A stretch of 64,000 bases of DNA from positions 23,859 to 87,858 of the forward strand of contig WTPW01002194.1 in the NCBI GenBank assembly GCA_009809945.1, written 5' to 3'. How positions within the stretch are numbered: position 1 is the stretch's first letter; the number at the start of each line of letters is the position of its first letter. Shown here piece after piece: positions 32,915 through 42,511 of this stretch. Under the pieces are notes generated by a model. It ran no database searches and was not told the DNA's origin. It worked only from the letters and a program-made list of their open reading frames with translations. The position numbers and the translations under genes were made by a program. The DNA is from Gigaspora margarita (lineage: Eukaryota > Glomeromycota > Glomeromycetes > Diversisporales > Gigasporaceae).

Positions 32915-33350
32915 CGCTGTTGAAGCCGTCGTTGGAGCCGTCGTTGGAGTCTTCGCTAAAGTTGTCGCCGGAGTCATCATTGGTATTGGTGGGATTATAT
33001 TTTTTATGTTCTTGTTAATTTTGCTGCCTCATTGTTGCCATTGTTGGTGCTTTTACGTAACAATGACCTATTTTTTTTTCTCATTAATAAAGTCGTCACT
33101 GGGAGTCGTCATATATGCATCGTTATTTTTTGGTGTTGGTGTGATTTCAGCATATATTCAGTATCATTATTTTTTGGAGTTTCACACTATAACTAACCTT
33201 TTTACTTGTTAATAGTGTAATATCGTCATCACTAAAGTCGTCGTATATGGTGTCGTTGTTGTTTGGAATTAGCGTTGGGACTTTGTTGATTTCGTTGTTG
33301 TTGGAGTTTTCGCTATTATGATTGGTGTAGTCTGCCGCTTTTGGGTGTTG
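32915..33350 (+). repeat. GTCGTTGG-rich degenerate repeat
   Basis: Degenerate GTCGTTGGAGCC/GTCGCTGGAGTC units. One frame from about 32911 reads as a Gly/Val-rich hydrophobic chain (AVEAVVGAVVGVFAK, then AGVIIGIGGIIFFMFLL). This may be an accident of the repeat. A similar block lies at 25928-25985 inside another element. Confidence 0.5.
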
Positions 33351-33419
33351 ATGTAGCATTTAGTATTAGTTAGTTATTGGTGTAGTCTGTCGCTTTTGGG
33401 TCGTTGATGTAGCATTTAT

Positions 33420-33560
33420 TGTTAGTTAGCGGTTAGGGTCGTTGATGTAGCATTTAGTGTTAGTTAGGGTTAGGGTTAGTTAGCGATTAGGGTTAGGATT
33501 AGTGTTAGTTAGTGGTTAGAATTAGGGATAGTTTATAATTAGATTTAGGGTATCATTAGA
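33420..33560 (+). repeat. Interstitial TTAGGG-like tract
   Basis: Degenerate GTTAGGGTTAGG and TTAGTTAGCGG units. True TTAGGG units are few, so this is telomere-like rather than telomeric. Confidence 0.6.
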
Positions 33561-33715
33561 GTTAGGGGTTAATTAGTAGGTAAACATGTATATGTGCCGT
33601 ACTTTTTTAAAAATAAAGATAACACTGGCAAATAATTGAAAATTTAAAAGACTTATCAGTTCGAGTATTTTTATATGGGTGTATTAAAAATTTCGTGACT
33701 TTAGTAATAATGACC

Positions 33716-33835
33716 CGGATAATTATAAAAAAGGTGGCANNNNNNNNNNNNNNNNNNNNNNNNNNNNNNNNNNNNNNNNNNNNNNNNNNNNNNNNNNNNN
33801 NTTTAATAATGCCACCTTTTTTATAATTATCTGGA
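33716..33835. repeat. Inverted repeat with assembly gap in the loop
   Basis: The left arm GGATAATTATAAAAAAGGTG and the right arm CACCTTTTTTATAATTATC flank 62 Ns (33740-33801). Probably a foldback insertion that the assembler could not close. Confidence 0.75.
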
Positions 33836-34436
33836 GTCCTAAGATTTGTGTTGACATTATAATCGATATGCATCAACGTCCATATAAATTAAAGTCAGCA
33901 AAGCAAGTTCGCATATCAAATTCATAAGATTTATCAACCAATCAGCGTGAACGGATCCAAACGGATCCAAATGGATCCTTGGATCGGATCCTCTGGATCC
34001 GGCGGATCTTATAAATCATGGATTCGATCCGATCCGAAGCACCGGATCCGAATCGGATCTGGATCTCGGATCAGATCTTGTGGAACACTAGTTACTAGTG
34101 TTGGTGCTCTTTATGAATTCCTTGGATAGTTCCGGTAAAATCCCCCAGTTGGAAATGGGTCAGCCGATTGAGTTCGGTTGGAAATTAAAAAATAGGTTGG
34201 CTTAATACCGGTTAGCCATGGTAGAAATTAAAACAAGTAATGGCTTAGTACCAGTTAGCCATGGTAGAAAAATTAGAATAGATGCATATATGTAGACTAT
34301 TACAAAATGTAGGGGTCCGGGTTGTCGGGCTCCCATGACCAAATAAAAAAGACCTTAATAAAAAGTTGTGCCAACTGCGCCCGCCCAGCCGATAGTGCGC
34401 TGGGTGGTTAAAATAAAAAAAAATACATGTGTTAAC

Positions 34437-35208
34437 TTCTATTATTTAATGCATCTAAACCTATTTGTCTTACCCACCAACCCTGCTTTGTAAGTCTTTA
34501 ACTTCTCTATTTAACTGTGTTTTTATTCTGAGTATTGCTACCTCATATGACAATGGCTCTTTACCCCAAAGTTCATATATAACTGTTGTGTTTAGCCAGA
34601 TAATGGCTTCTTCATCACTTCTTTCCATTTTGTGCGCAGGTAAGAAAATTTCTTCTATTTTTGAGGGCAGCACACCCTATCTATTCATAGATGATCATAG
34701 GCTACCAACTATAGCTCCTTTCTAACTGCGCATTCTATCACAAAATGCTCTATGCTCTGTCTTTTTTCTGTGCACCATGGGCAGTCTTCACTCTCATTCT
34801 TGCCTATATGTCTAAGTCTATATCCGAGTGGGAGAGCTTTGTAATATAGTCTCCAAATTATGTCTTTTCTGTTGTTGAGTATTTTCTTTTGGTGCAGCCA
34901 GAGCAAATTCCTATGGGTTGGTTCCTCTTCTTTTCTGTGCATCACCTTTGTTTCTCTTAGTATTTTTACTACTCTTTTAACCATGATTTGTGAGCCCATC
35001 CACTGTCCCACCTGTACTTCTGAATCCTCCCATAGCCAAGTCAAATTTGCAAGGATTCTGCCAGCTATCCTTCTTCAAGCTTTTAAATAAGGCTTCCACT
35101 TGTCTGGCCATGTTTTTAATTTTATGGGATTTTCATTTAATGCCGAGATCACATCTATATCTCTTTTGGCTTTTAATGTTTTAGATATGATGCCCTTTGA
35201 AATGACGC
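34437..35208 (-). mobile_element. LINE beta4: 3' end only
   Basis: Minus frames 35044-34709 and 34673-34470 read WLWEDSEVQVGQWMGSQI, ILNNRKDIIWRLYYKALPLGY, ECPWC-type finger as EDCPWCTEKRQSIEHFVIEC, then EEIFLPAHKMERSDEEAIIW and VIYELWGKE. The 3' end (AGACAAATAGGTTTAGATGC, then ATAGAAGT) is the same as that of beta6. It stops at about 35208, where beta5 starts on the other strand. Confidence 0.75.
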
Positions 35209-35694
35209 CCAAGATCTGCACACACTCTCTCTAGAACACGACTGATGGAGTAGAGTAAATTCATAAAAAACAAAATAACTCCACAAAGCGCAAGAGAAGA
35301 GAACACAAATAACCAAGGCAGAGGGACCTGGCCCCAGTTGAACAGAAAAAGAAAGTCAGAAGTGCTCGAAACTACAAATAACCCACAAAATATGGAACAG
35401 AAAAAAGCAAGCTGACAGTTTCTATAGACAACGACAGCAAAGAAAATAGACTGTGTTTACAAGACAACAATATGGAAAAAATACAAAACAATATAGCACA
35501 ACAAAACTACACATTTAATGAAACAGAATCAACCACTATCCAAATACTCAACCGGGACGGACCACTTGGAAATATCACTAACTCAATAAATATAGACGAA
35601 ACTATCACTACCGAACCTAAAATATAAACAAACTAGATGATGAGGATTTTATTAACAACGACAACATAGACACACTATTTGGCTTAGACAAGAC

Positions 35695-36770
35695 TATCGT
35701 CAACAAGAAGAAAACGAAATTGATCCTGCTAACACCAGTAGCTGACCGGGTGGAGTTAAAAGACCAAGAACATTTTACGAAAGTAAAATAACAGGACACT
35801 ATTAAGATACTAGATTATGAAGTTCAGACGAATGGCCTCCCCAAAAGGGACATGTGGACAAAAATAATTAAACAAATGGGAAAAAACTTGGAACGGTTGT
35901 CAGGAAGAAACCTAACAATACTTGGTAAAATACTACTAGCAAATACCCTTGTTCTCTCTAAAGTTTGGTATGGGGCCTATTTAGCTCCTCCTACAGGAAA
36001 ACAAATAGCAGAGATTAACAAACTTTTGGCTAAATAGATTAAGGGTAAAACCAAAATGCTTCCCAGATGGTCTACACTCCAAAAGGGCCCGAAAATTATG
36101 GTCTAAAAGCCCCAATAATCGGAAATATGTTAAAAGCAAGATTATGCATGGTTTGGATGAAACTAATTACAAGTAATTCGTTCTGGACAATAGTTGAAAG
36201 GAAAAGGATCCCTGTCTGTCTTCGGGAAAGGCAGGATGTTAATATAATACAGGCCTTAAATGCTAAGATTAGTACAAAGGCATGGCCAAGAGAATGGAAG
36301 CCATATCTGTCGGCCTGGACAAAGATAGGAGGAAAAATAAAATCCCAATCCATATGGCCATGGAAATTGGAGGACATAGAGGCACAAGGAATCAAAGGCT
36401 CCAAATTAATGGTTAAAGAAATAGTCACCCTCCTAAGGAAAGAAACGTTTAAAATGGAAGTCCCGATGGAAGAAGAAAGCCAAAGGTCTCACAACTGGCT
36501 GGACATGAAAAAAATTGAAAACAAAAAGAAAATCATGTTTTGGCGCCTTTTTCACAGAGCTCTACCCCTAGGTATAGATTGAAGCACATCAGACAAGAAA
36601 TCTCAGGAGACTGTCTCTGGTGCCCTGGAGAACAACAAACAAGAGAGCACTTTGCTGCTAAATGTGAAATAAGTAAAGAAATTTGGGAGAGGGGACTTCG
36701 GCAGCTATGTACAGAAGAGACAAAGTACCCTCTGACCACACCCTTGAGGAGATATATCAAAAACCATTAA
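35695..36770 (+). pseudogene. beta5: RT thumb and C-terminal finger
   Basis: Frames 35852-36037, 36067-36582 and 36540-36770 read GRNLTILGKILLANTLVLSKVWYGAYL, then MLKARLCMVWMKLITSN, KAWPREWKPYLSAWTKIGGKI, IMFWRLFHRALPLG, and after a frameshift RLKHIRQEISGDCLWC....EHFAAKCEISKEIWERG. The finger C..C....H....C is intact. Longer open frames than in beta2 or beta6 suggest a fairly young copy. Confidence 0.75.
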
Positions 36771-36796
36771 CTAGTAAAGTGAATAAATAGTACGTG

Positions 36797-37510
36797 GTCC
36801 TGCGGGTCGATAGCGTAGTGGTTGCGCTCCCAGGACATTGCCGCTTCTTAATATAAGGTTGCCAGTTCAAGTCCTTTGAACGACAAAAATTAACTACACA
36901 CGATCATGTGATGGATGACTTGAATTAGGATGCTAGGACCGTGTTTGGACGGCTCAGCCACTTCTCGGGTTTGGCTTGATGAAGGCTCTCCGGACATCTT
37001 GGATAGATGTTGTGTAACTTGCTCTAACGGGGTTTATATACCGATTCGGCCTCAGGGGTGAAAGACTTCTAGAAAATTTGGAACAAGGGTTGGAGTACAG
37101 TCGAACTTGCCCGTTATCTGTGTTGCGCCTCTTAGAATTACTTGGACAGTCCCGGTTAAATCCCCGGTTGTAAATGGGTCAGCTGATTAGGGACATGACA
37201 TATCCATTTACTATGAGACCAGACCCCCTACCCCCACCTAAGACCAATCAAAATGCTCATATTTTGTCATAATTATAGTTAAATAATTCTTGATTTTGAT
37301 TGGCTAGTATTCTAGATTGTGTAACCTAAGATTTCGTCTGACCCCCCACCCCCTAAAATATTAGGCAATATATGTCATTGCCCTTAGATTCAGTTGGAAT
37401 AAAAAAAATATATAAGGATGGCTTAGTACCGGTTAGCCGTAAAAATTAATAAAAGAAGGCCATACGCCACCTCTGGGTATTTCTCAGAAGGAAAACATAA
37501 AAAAAAAAAA
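36797..37510 (+). mobile_element. Chimeric SINE: A head/body with B/LINE tail
   Basis: The head and body are type A up to GGTTAGCCGTAAAAATTAATAAAAG, after which the tail is GGCCATACGCCACCTCTGGG, then AGAAGGAAAACATAAAA (type B). The target duplication is AATAGTACGTG/AATGGTACGTG. A Harbinger-like MITE sits inside (37190-37383). It inserted into beta5 between the finger and the IYELW block. Confidence 0.85.
37190..37383. mobile_element. Harbinger-like MITE, TTA duplication (194 bp)
   Basis: It begins GGGACATGACATAT and ends ATATGTCATTGCCC, flanked by TTA on both sides (37187-37189 and 37384-37386). A 3-bp TTA/TWA duplication and GG-start ends fit PIF/Harbinger. Inside, C-rich tracts (CCCCCTACCCCCACC and ACCCCCCACCCCC) alternate with AATCAAAAT words. 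Confidence 0.75.
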
Positions 37511-37722
37511 ATGAATGGTACGTGAATATGTGGTTAAATATAAGTATCATTTATGAACTCTGGTGTAATTACACAGCTGGCAGATGGGGAGAGGAACTGC
37601 CAGACAAAAATATAATGATAAGGAAGATAGAAATTCGGTTTAACAATGACATTAAAATACTGAAATCTAGTCTAGAAAAATGTTCAAAAAAGTTAAATAG
37701 TAAATTCAAATATTATGTATAA
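37511..37722 (+). pseudogene. beta5: C-terminal IYELW block
   Basis: The frame 37522-37722 reads MNMWLNISIIYELWCNYTAGRWGEELPDKN, then KCSKKLNSKFKYYV and a stop. It is the natural C-terminus of the LINE protein, cut off from its upstream part by the SINE. Confidence 0.75.
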
Positions 37723-37737
37723 ACAAAGATTGATTTA

Positions 37738-37799
37738 ATAAAGAGGTCATACGCCACCTCTGGGTATTTCCCAGAAGGAAAACATAAAAAAAAAAAATC
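37738..37799 (+). other. 3' end of LINE beta5 = SINE tail sequence
   Basis: AATAAAGAGGTCATACGCC, then ACCTCTGGGTATTTCCCAG, AAGGAAAACAT and an A run. It directly follows the LINE stop codon and is nearly identical to the tails at 37446-37510 and 13610-13668. Confidence 0.85.
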
Positions 37800-37820
37800 A
37801 AGTCAAAAAGATCTGCAAAC

Positions 37821-38355
37821 TAGTGATACGAATCAAAAATCGAATTAATCAATTAGTAGTAAAGTTGACAACTAATCGATTTGAATTTTACAAACCCAAC
37901 TTAGTCAATTAATCGATTAGTCGACTAATCGATTAGTCGATTGGCCAACTAATTGATTAATTGACTAGTCGATTGGTCAATTAATCGACTAGGCAATTGG
38001 TCATTTAATCAACAAGAATATCAACCCAGCTGTTTCAGTTGCTACCTTATGTGTATTTTACGATTAGTTGGTTAATCGATTAGTCAACTAATTGATTAAT
38101 CGATTGGCAAACTAAGGGTGCTGACATTTATTACCTAATATCCATTTACTATAGGGGCTTACCCCCCCACCCCCAGGTAAGATTTTATTTTAGCCAATCA
38201 AATTTAACTAACTAACTAAGGTAAGATTTTGCTTGACCCCCCCACCCTCTAAAATATTACCTAATAAATGTCAGAATAAATTCGATTAATCGATTAGTTG
38301 GATAAATGATCCATCAACTAATCGATTGAAAAATTTTCATCGATTTGTATCACTG
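37821..38355. mobile_element. hAT MITE, TAATCGATTAG words (535 bp)
   Basis: It begins TAGTGATACGAATC and ends GATTTGTATCACTG, with a perfect duplication CTGCAAAC at 37813-37820 and 38356-38363. AATCGATTAGTCGACTAATC words fill both halves. A second small element (38121-38274) lies in the middle. Confidence 0.9.
38121..38274. mobile_element. C-tract MITE nested in a hAT MITE (154 bp)
   Basis: It begins CTGACATTTATTA and ends TAATAAATGTCAG, with inner ACCTAATATCC and ACCCCCCCACCCCCAGG tracts. Word content (CCCCCCACCC, CCTAAAATATTA) matches the TTA-flanked element at 37190-37383, so it is probably the same family with eroded outer ends. Confidence 0.65.
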
Positions 38356-38363
38356 CTGCAAAC

Positions 38364-38884
38364 ACTCTCTCCTGAACATGACCAACGAAGTAGAGTAAAC
38401 TCAAAAAAACAAAATAACTCTGCGAAGCACAAAAGAAGAGGACACAAAGAATAAAGTAGAGGAGCCTGGCCCCAGTCAAATAGAAAAAGAAAGTTAGAAG
38501 CATTCGAAATTATAAATAACCCACAAAATATGGAACAAAAGAAAAACAAGCTAACAGTCTTTACAGATAACAAAAACAAGGGAAATAGACCGTGTTTGCA
38601 AGACAATAATACAGAAAAGATACAAAACAATACAACACAACAAAATTACATGTCTAATGAAACGGTAACAACTACTACCCAAATACTCAATTGGGACGAA
38701 CCACTGGAGACATCACGAACCCTAAAAATGAAAACAAACTAGACAATGAGGATTTTAAACGATGACAATATAGACACAATATTCAACATAGACAAAAATA
38801 CAAATACAAATATAGAACATAGCGAAGATAAGCAACAACAGCGAACTCATACACCAAAAAATGATCAGTTTACAATCCCAAAAA
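38364..38884 (+). pseudogene. beta6: ORF1 N-terminal part
   Basis: Frames 38530-38742 and 38746-38988 begin MEQKKNKLTVFTDNKNKGN and NDDNIDTIFNIDKNTNTN, Asn/Thr-rich and poorly conserved. They match the 5' part of beta5. The second frame runs into the SINE at about 38885 (PKI then FFGHG), so its last 35 residues are SINE sequence. Confidence 0.6.
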
Positions 38885-40179
38885 TTTTTTTTGGTCATGG
38901 GAACCCGACAACCTGGGCCCTCTACATTTTATTATTACATATCCTATTTTTAACTATTACTATTTCCACCGTGGCTAACTGGTGCTAAGCCTTCTTGTCA
39001 TTTTCCTATGTCTATTTTCTACCATGGCTAAATCAGTACTAAGCCTTGTTCCAACCAGTTTTACCAGCTGACCCTTTTTGCACTACCAGGGGATTTTCTT
39101 AACCGGAATCTCACAAATTGTTCGCACCCAACCTGAGGTACCCAACGGTGCTTCAATTGACTCATTGTTTCTTCTAGAACCTTTTCATCAGAGGTAGAAG
39201 CCACAGCACCCCTATTGGAGATAACTCCAATCTATCGTGGAAGATCGTCCTTCCATTTCCAAGTAAATCTGGTTGACCTTATTTATACTGGAGGATTTTA
39301 ACTGGAGCTAGTTCTTATTTGTCCAGACCTTCACTAGGGGTCCTGTTATCATATGTTATATCTTTATAGAGCATCCAAATGTGGTTATAGACCCACATGT
39401 GGTCCTGGTACCCTGGCTCAGCCCATCCGTCTCGTGACTCTGTGTAGAATTAATGTTCCTAGTGGGGCTTGAACCAGCGACCTTGCATTTGGGAACCTGG
39501 GAGCAGTGTTTAAAATTCAATGTTCTCATGGTTCTCGGTGAACGTTTGAGTTTTTTTAAGAACATTGATATTTAGAAAAATGTTCTCTTATTTGAGAACA
39601 TTTTATNCTCTTGAAATGTTNTCAAGGAGAACATTTATAAAATTTTTATGTTCTAGATTTACTAATGAGAACAATAAATTATATAAAATGTTCATCAATT
39701 TGATTATGTAATTTGATCGTAGCATAAATATGTACATACATACATATGTACGTACTATGTATAGCACATATGTTTAATTTGTACAATTAGGGTTACAAAT
39801 AAATATTTAAGGAAATAGCCTTTAAAGATTTTTAAAATAAACATTCGGTTCGTAATTGTGTAGACTTATATATAGATGATTTAGNTCAAATGATATGCCA
39901 ATACTAAGCAAGGAAAAAAGACACAAAGTAGTTATTTATTAATAATTACTTATTTTATTATTAAAAGTTAGATCTAACTTTAATTCGCTACAAGTGAGTA
40001 AGTGCAGTGCTGATATATTTATCAACAAACTTACTAAATATTACTTCTNAATTCATTCTCTACTAAACATTCGCTATTTAGTAATATAGTATTATTTATT
40101 ATAAGAAAATTACACGAAAAGTATTGCACACATGTGATACACATAATTTGGGAGCATCTAGCTAAATATGCTAGATATT

Positions 40180-40830
40180 AAACTTATTGAATGAGAATAT
40201 GTAGTGTACGTCTGTGCGATTGACGTATGAACTGAGACGGGATATACTCCCAGAAAAATTAGCAATTATAATTGCGCTGGGTATCGCCGTCATCAGCGAT
40301 GCGTGGCATCAGCCGGTGGTCTCCCACACTGCACAAAGCAGGCCAGCTTTGATATGAAATTTTTAAGCTGCCACAAAATGGCAGAATTCTGTGCGAGTGG
40401 GTGGGTTCTGGTGCGAATTTTTTGGCTCATAGGTGAGTGGTGCCAATTTGTTCAAATCGTGCATCTCGTTTTATATGCTACAAAACTACATGTCCCTATA
40501 AAAAAGTGGTCTGGGATGTGGTACGGGTTGTTGTCGGGAATACACGAAATGGCACGGTCAGAGTGATACGTACAGAAACGTTGACGGAATGTCACAGTAA
40601 AAAGTGAGTGTCTTAAAAAAAAATTCCTTGGTATAGCACGGTAATTCACGTTAATTACCTGTGCCAAAACCCGTATAACCCGAGTCATTAACGGTCCAAT
40701 TGGTACTGGTATGGTCCATCACGGACCAAAAATACGTGCCAATCCAAGCCTATTACATACAAAATCCGGGTTTAATCTGTGCCACCAAAACCCGTGCATT
40801 ACGCCGCCAACCTGTACATTTTCTTATAGG
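40180..40830. other. GC-richer block in the hAT 5' region, unexplained
   Basis: Clearly richer in G and C than its surroundings, with repeated AAAACCCGT, GGTACGGG and CACGG-type words in both orientations. No credible ORF (87-codon and 78-codon frames overlap on opposite strands). It could be a nested MITE or regulatory sequence. I find no ends. Confidence 0.35.
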
Positions 40831-41514
40831 GTGCCATTAGCTAATCCATAACTGACCTAAATAGGCAACTAATTAAAACTTAAAATTGTACTTATCTAAC
40901 TTCATGTGCCAGTTCACACACTCCGCTTATTCCCATGCTTGATTAGGATTAATGGCTGCTTACTTGAATCTGACTGGATTTGCTTCCGGCATATCGAATT
41001 ATTGCTATTTTATTAACGGAGATTTATTCATTTACGTAATAGTGCGTGAGTATAGAGTTTGGCTATGAAATAGTTTCTCTTTAAATATATACTAACCTTT
41101 TTCTTACTAACCGTTTCTTTATAATTTATACATTTACTATCTGTAAAGTTCGTGAATAAATATAGCTAGTATCAGCACTTTATTTTATTAAAGCATATAT
41201 TATTATGAGCACATATTAATATGTATGCTATTTATAGAAATTCTTTACAATCATAATACCGTTACGAGTTTAGATATCAATGAATATTAACTTTATAGTT
41301 AAGCAACAAACCTTCAATAATGAAGTTCCAAAAAGATCGTATTTTTTTTAACCTGATAATACTTATATTGATGAATTGATTTAAGTTTTAGAATCCGTTA
41401 GTTACAGGTTATTATGAGAACATGTTATTAGATTGCCAAATTAGTCTAAGTAGTAACAATAACTAAGTATATAAAAATCAAAGTTTGTAAGTAATAACTA
41501 TAATCATATTCAGT

Positions 41515-42443
41515 ATGTCAAATCGTAAAACCAAATCTGTTGATTTAAGTATTATCCATTTACTATTGCTGCTCAATTAAGCGCAACTGCTAATAATATT
41601 GATGATGAATCCTCCACAACTTCGGAAGAAGAAAATAATCCTCGTCAACTTAAAGTACCACGATTAGCAAAAGAATCATTAAATTGGAATCCAAATTGGC
41701 CTAAAATATACCCGTGGGTTTATCGTGGAGAAGGTCAATTAAATAAATATATGTTTTGTCATTGGTGTAAAGAAGCTGGTAAAAATAATAATTTTACTAA
41801 AGGTTGTGGATATTTTAAAAAACAAAGTTTGGATCGTCATGTAAATACTAGTGATCATGAATGCAATCTCAAGTTACCTTATATTCTAGTTTCGCTATTC
41901 AAGCTGGAAATGACCAAATTAAAATTATGAAAAATATTCGTAATATATATTTTTTAATTCAGCATAATTTGTCTACCAATATATTTGAAGGTTTATGCAA
42001 ATTATCTGAAATACAACGCATCGAAAAACAAGATCAGTTTGAGTGTGGCACTGAAATATTAAATATATTAGATAACGATTTTTCTATTGATGATGAACGA
42101 GCACCATATGGTAGTTATCAAAATAATGTTTCAGCTCGTGAATTTATTGAATCAATTGGTCGTATTATAGAGCAAGAAGTTTTTCAAGAATTGCGCAATT
42201 CAGATGGATGGAGTATAATGATAGATGAAAGCTATACTATTTCAAATGAAAAAACCTTAGCAATTGTTTCAAAACATGCAATTGCACCAACCAAACCTCT
42301 TTACCGGTTCCTTGGATTAATCTCATTAACAGATAGTACTGCAAATGGAATTATGGCAGAAATTGATCGATTTGTTTTAGCAAAAAATATATTATACGAT
42401 AAGTTAATGCATATTTGTACTGATGGTGCTAGTACAATGATAG
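41515..42443 (+). pseudogene. hAT transposase, exon 1 (BED finger and first catalytic part)
   Basis: Starts MSNRKTKSVDLSII at 41515. One frameshift near 41560 leads to an acidic linker (NIDDESSTTSEEENNP), and then a BED-type zinc finger SLNWNPNWPKIYPWVY...MFCHWCKEAG....DRHVNTSDHE (C..C then H....H) at about 41680-41855. A second frameshift near 41858 joins the 41861-42443 frame. That frame has the RNase H-fold start GWSIMIDESYT (first catalytic Asp in the MIDES motif) and YRFLGLISLTDSTANGI, ending in ICTDGASTMIG (second Asp in CTDGAS). Domain identity is strong. The two frameshifts could be decay or base errors. Confidence 0.85.
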
Positions 42444-42511
42444 GTAAGATATTAAATTCTATTTATATATAACTTATATAAATTTGTAATTAAATTTTAT
42501 AATATTTATAG
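42444..42511 (+). other. Spliceosomal intron in the hAT transposase (68 bp)
   Basis: GTAAGAT at 42444 and TTTATAG at 42505-42511 bound an AT-rich 68-bp stretch with an in-frame stop. Splicing joins ATGATAG to GCGTTCAT, giving TMIG-VHNS, which continues the conserved hAT motif without a gap. Confidence 0.85.

Larger units (their letters stand above)
32689..34090. mobile_element. hAT non-autonomous element, GGATCCGGATC words (1402 bp)
   Basis: It begins TAGTGTTCCGCACGGATC and ends GATCTTGTGGAACACTA, with an 8-bp duplication GTTACTGG/GTTACTAG (32681-32688 and 34091-34098). GGATCCGGATCCGATC words fill the first and last 130 bp. The interior has GTCGTTGGAGCC-type repeats (32915-33350), TTAGGGTTAG tracts (33420-33560) and a hairpin with an assembly gap. 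No transposase seen. Confidence 0.85.
32353..34426 (+). mobile_element. SINE A, plus strand, split by a hAT element
   Basis: The head and first half are at 32353-32688, the second half and tail at 34099-34426, with target duplication ATGTGTTAAC at 32343-32352 and 34427-34436. The interruption is the 1.4 kb hAT-like element. Confidence 0.85.
35212..37799 (+). mobile_element. LINE beta5, internally deleted, with SINE-like tail
   Basis: The 5' part (35212-35695) matches the 5' end of beta6 (GATCTGCA, ACTCTCTC, GAGTAGAGTAAA, then AACAAAATAACTC). At about 35695 it jumps from the ORF1 N-terminal region (TIWLRQDYRQ frame) straight into the RT C-terminal region (NKKKTKLILLTPVADRVELKD). It then runs through thumb, finger and tail to TATTATGTATAA and a 60-bp 3' end. 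ORF1 core, endonuclease and RT palm are gone. SINE 36797-37510 is inserted near the end. Confidence 0.75.

Noticed and set aside
33607-33876. Frames across the gap at 33.7 kb
   Set aside because: They span Ns in an inverted repeat and have no domain.
37830-38340. Centromere-like or origin-like palindromic DNA
   Set aside because: It is bounded by hAT ends with a perfect CTGCAAAC duplication.
40303-40688. 87- and 78-codon frames in the hAT 5' region
   Set aside because: They overlap on opposite strands, match nothing I know and lie in a composition-biased block.
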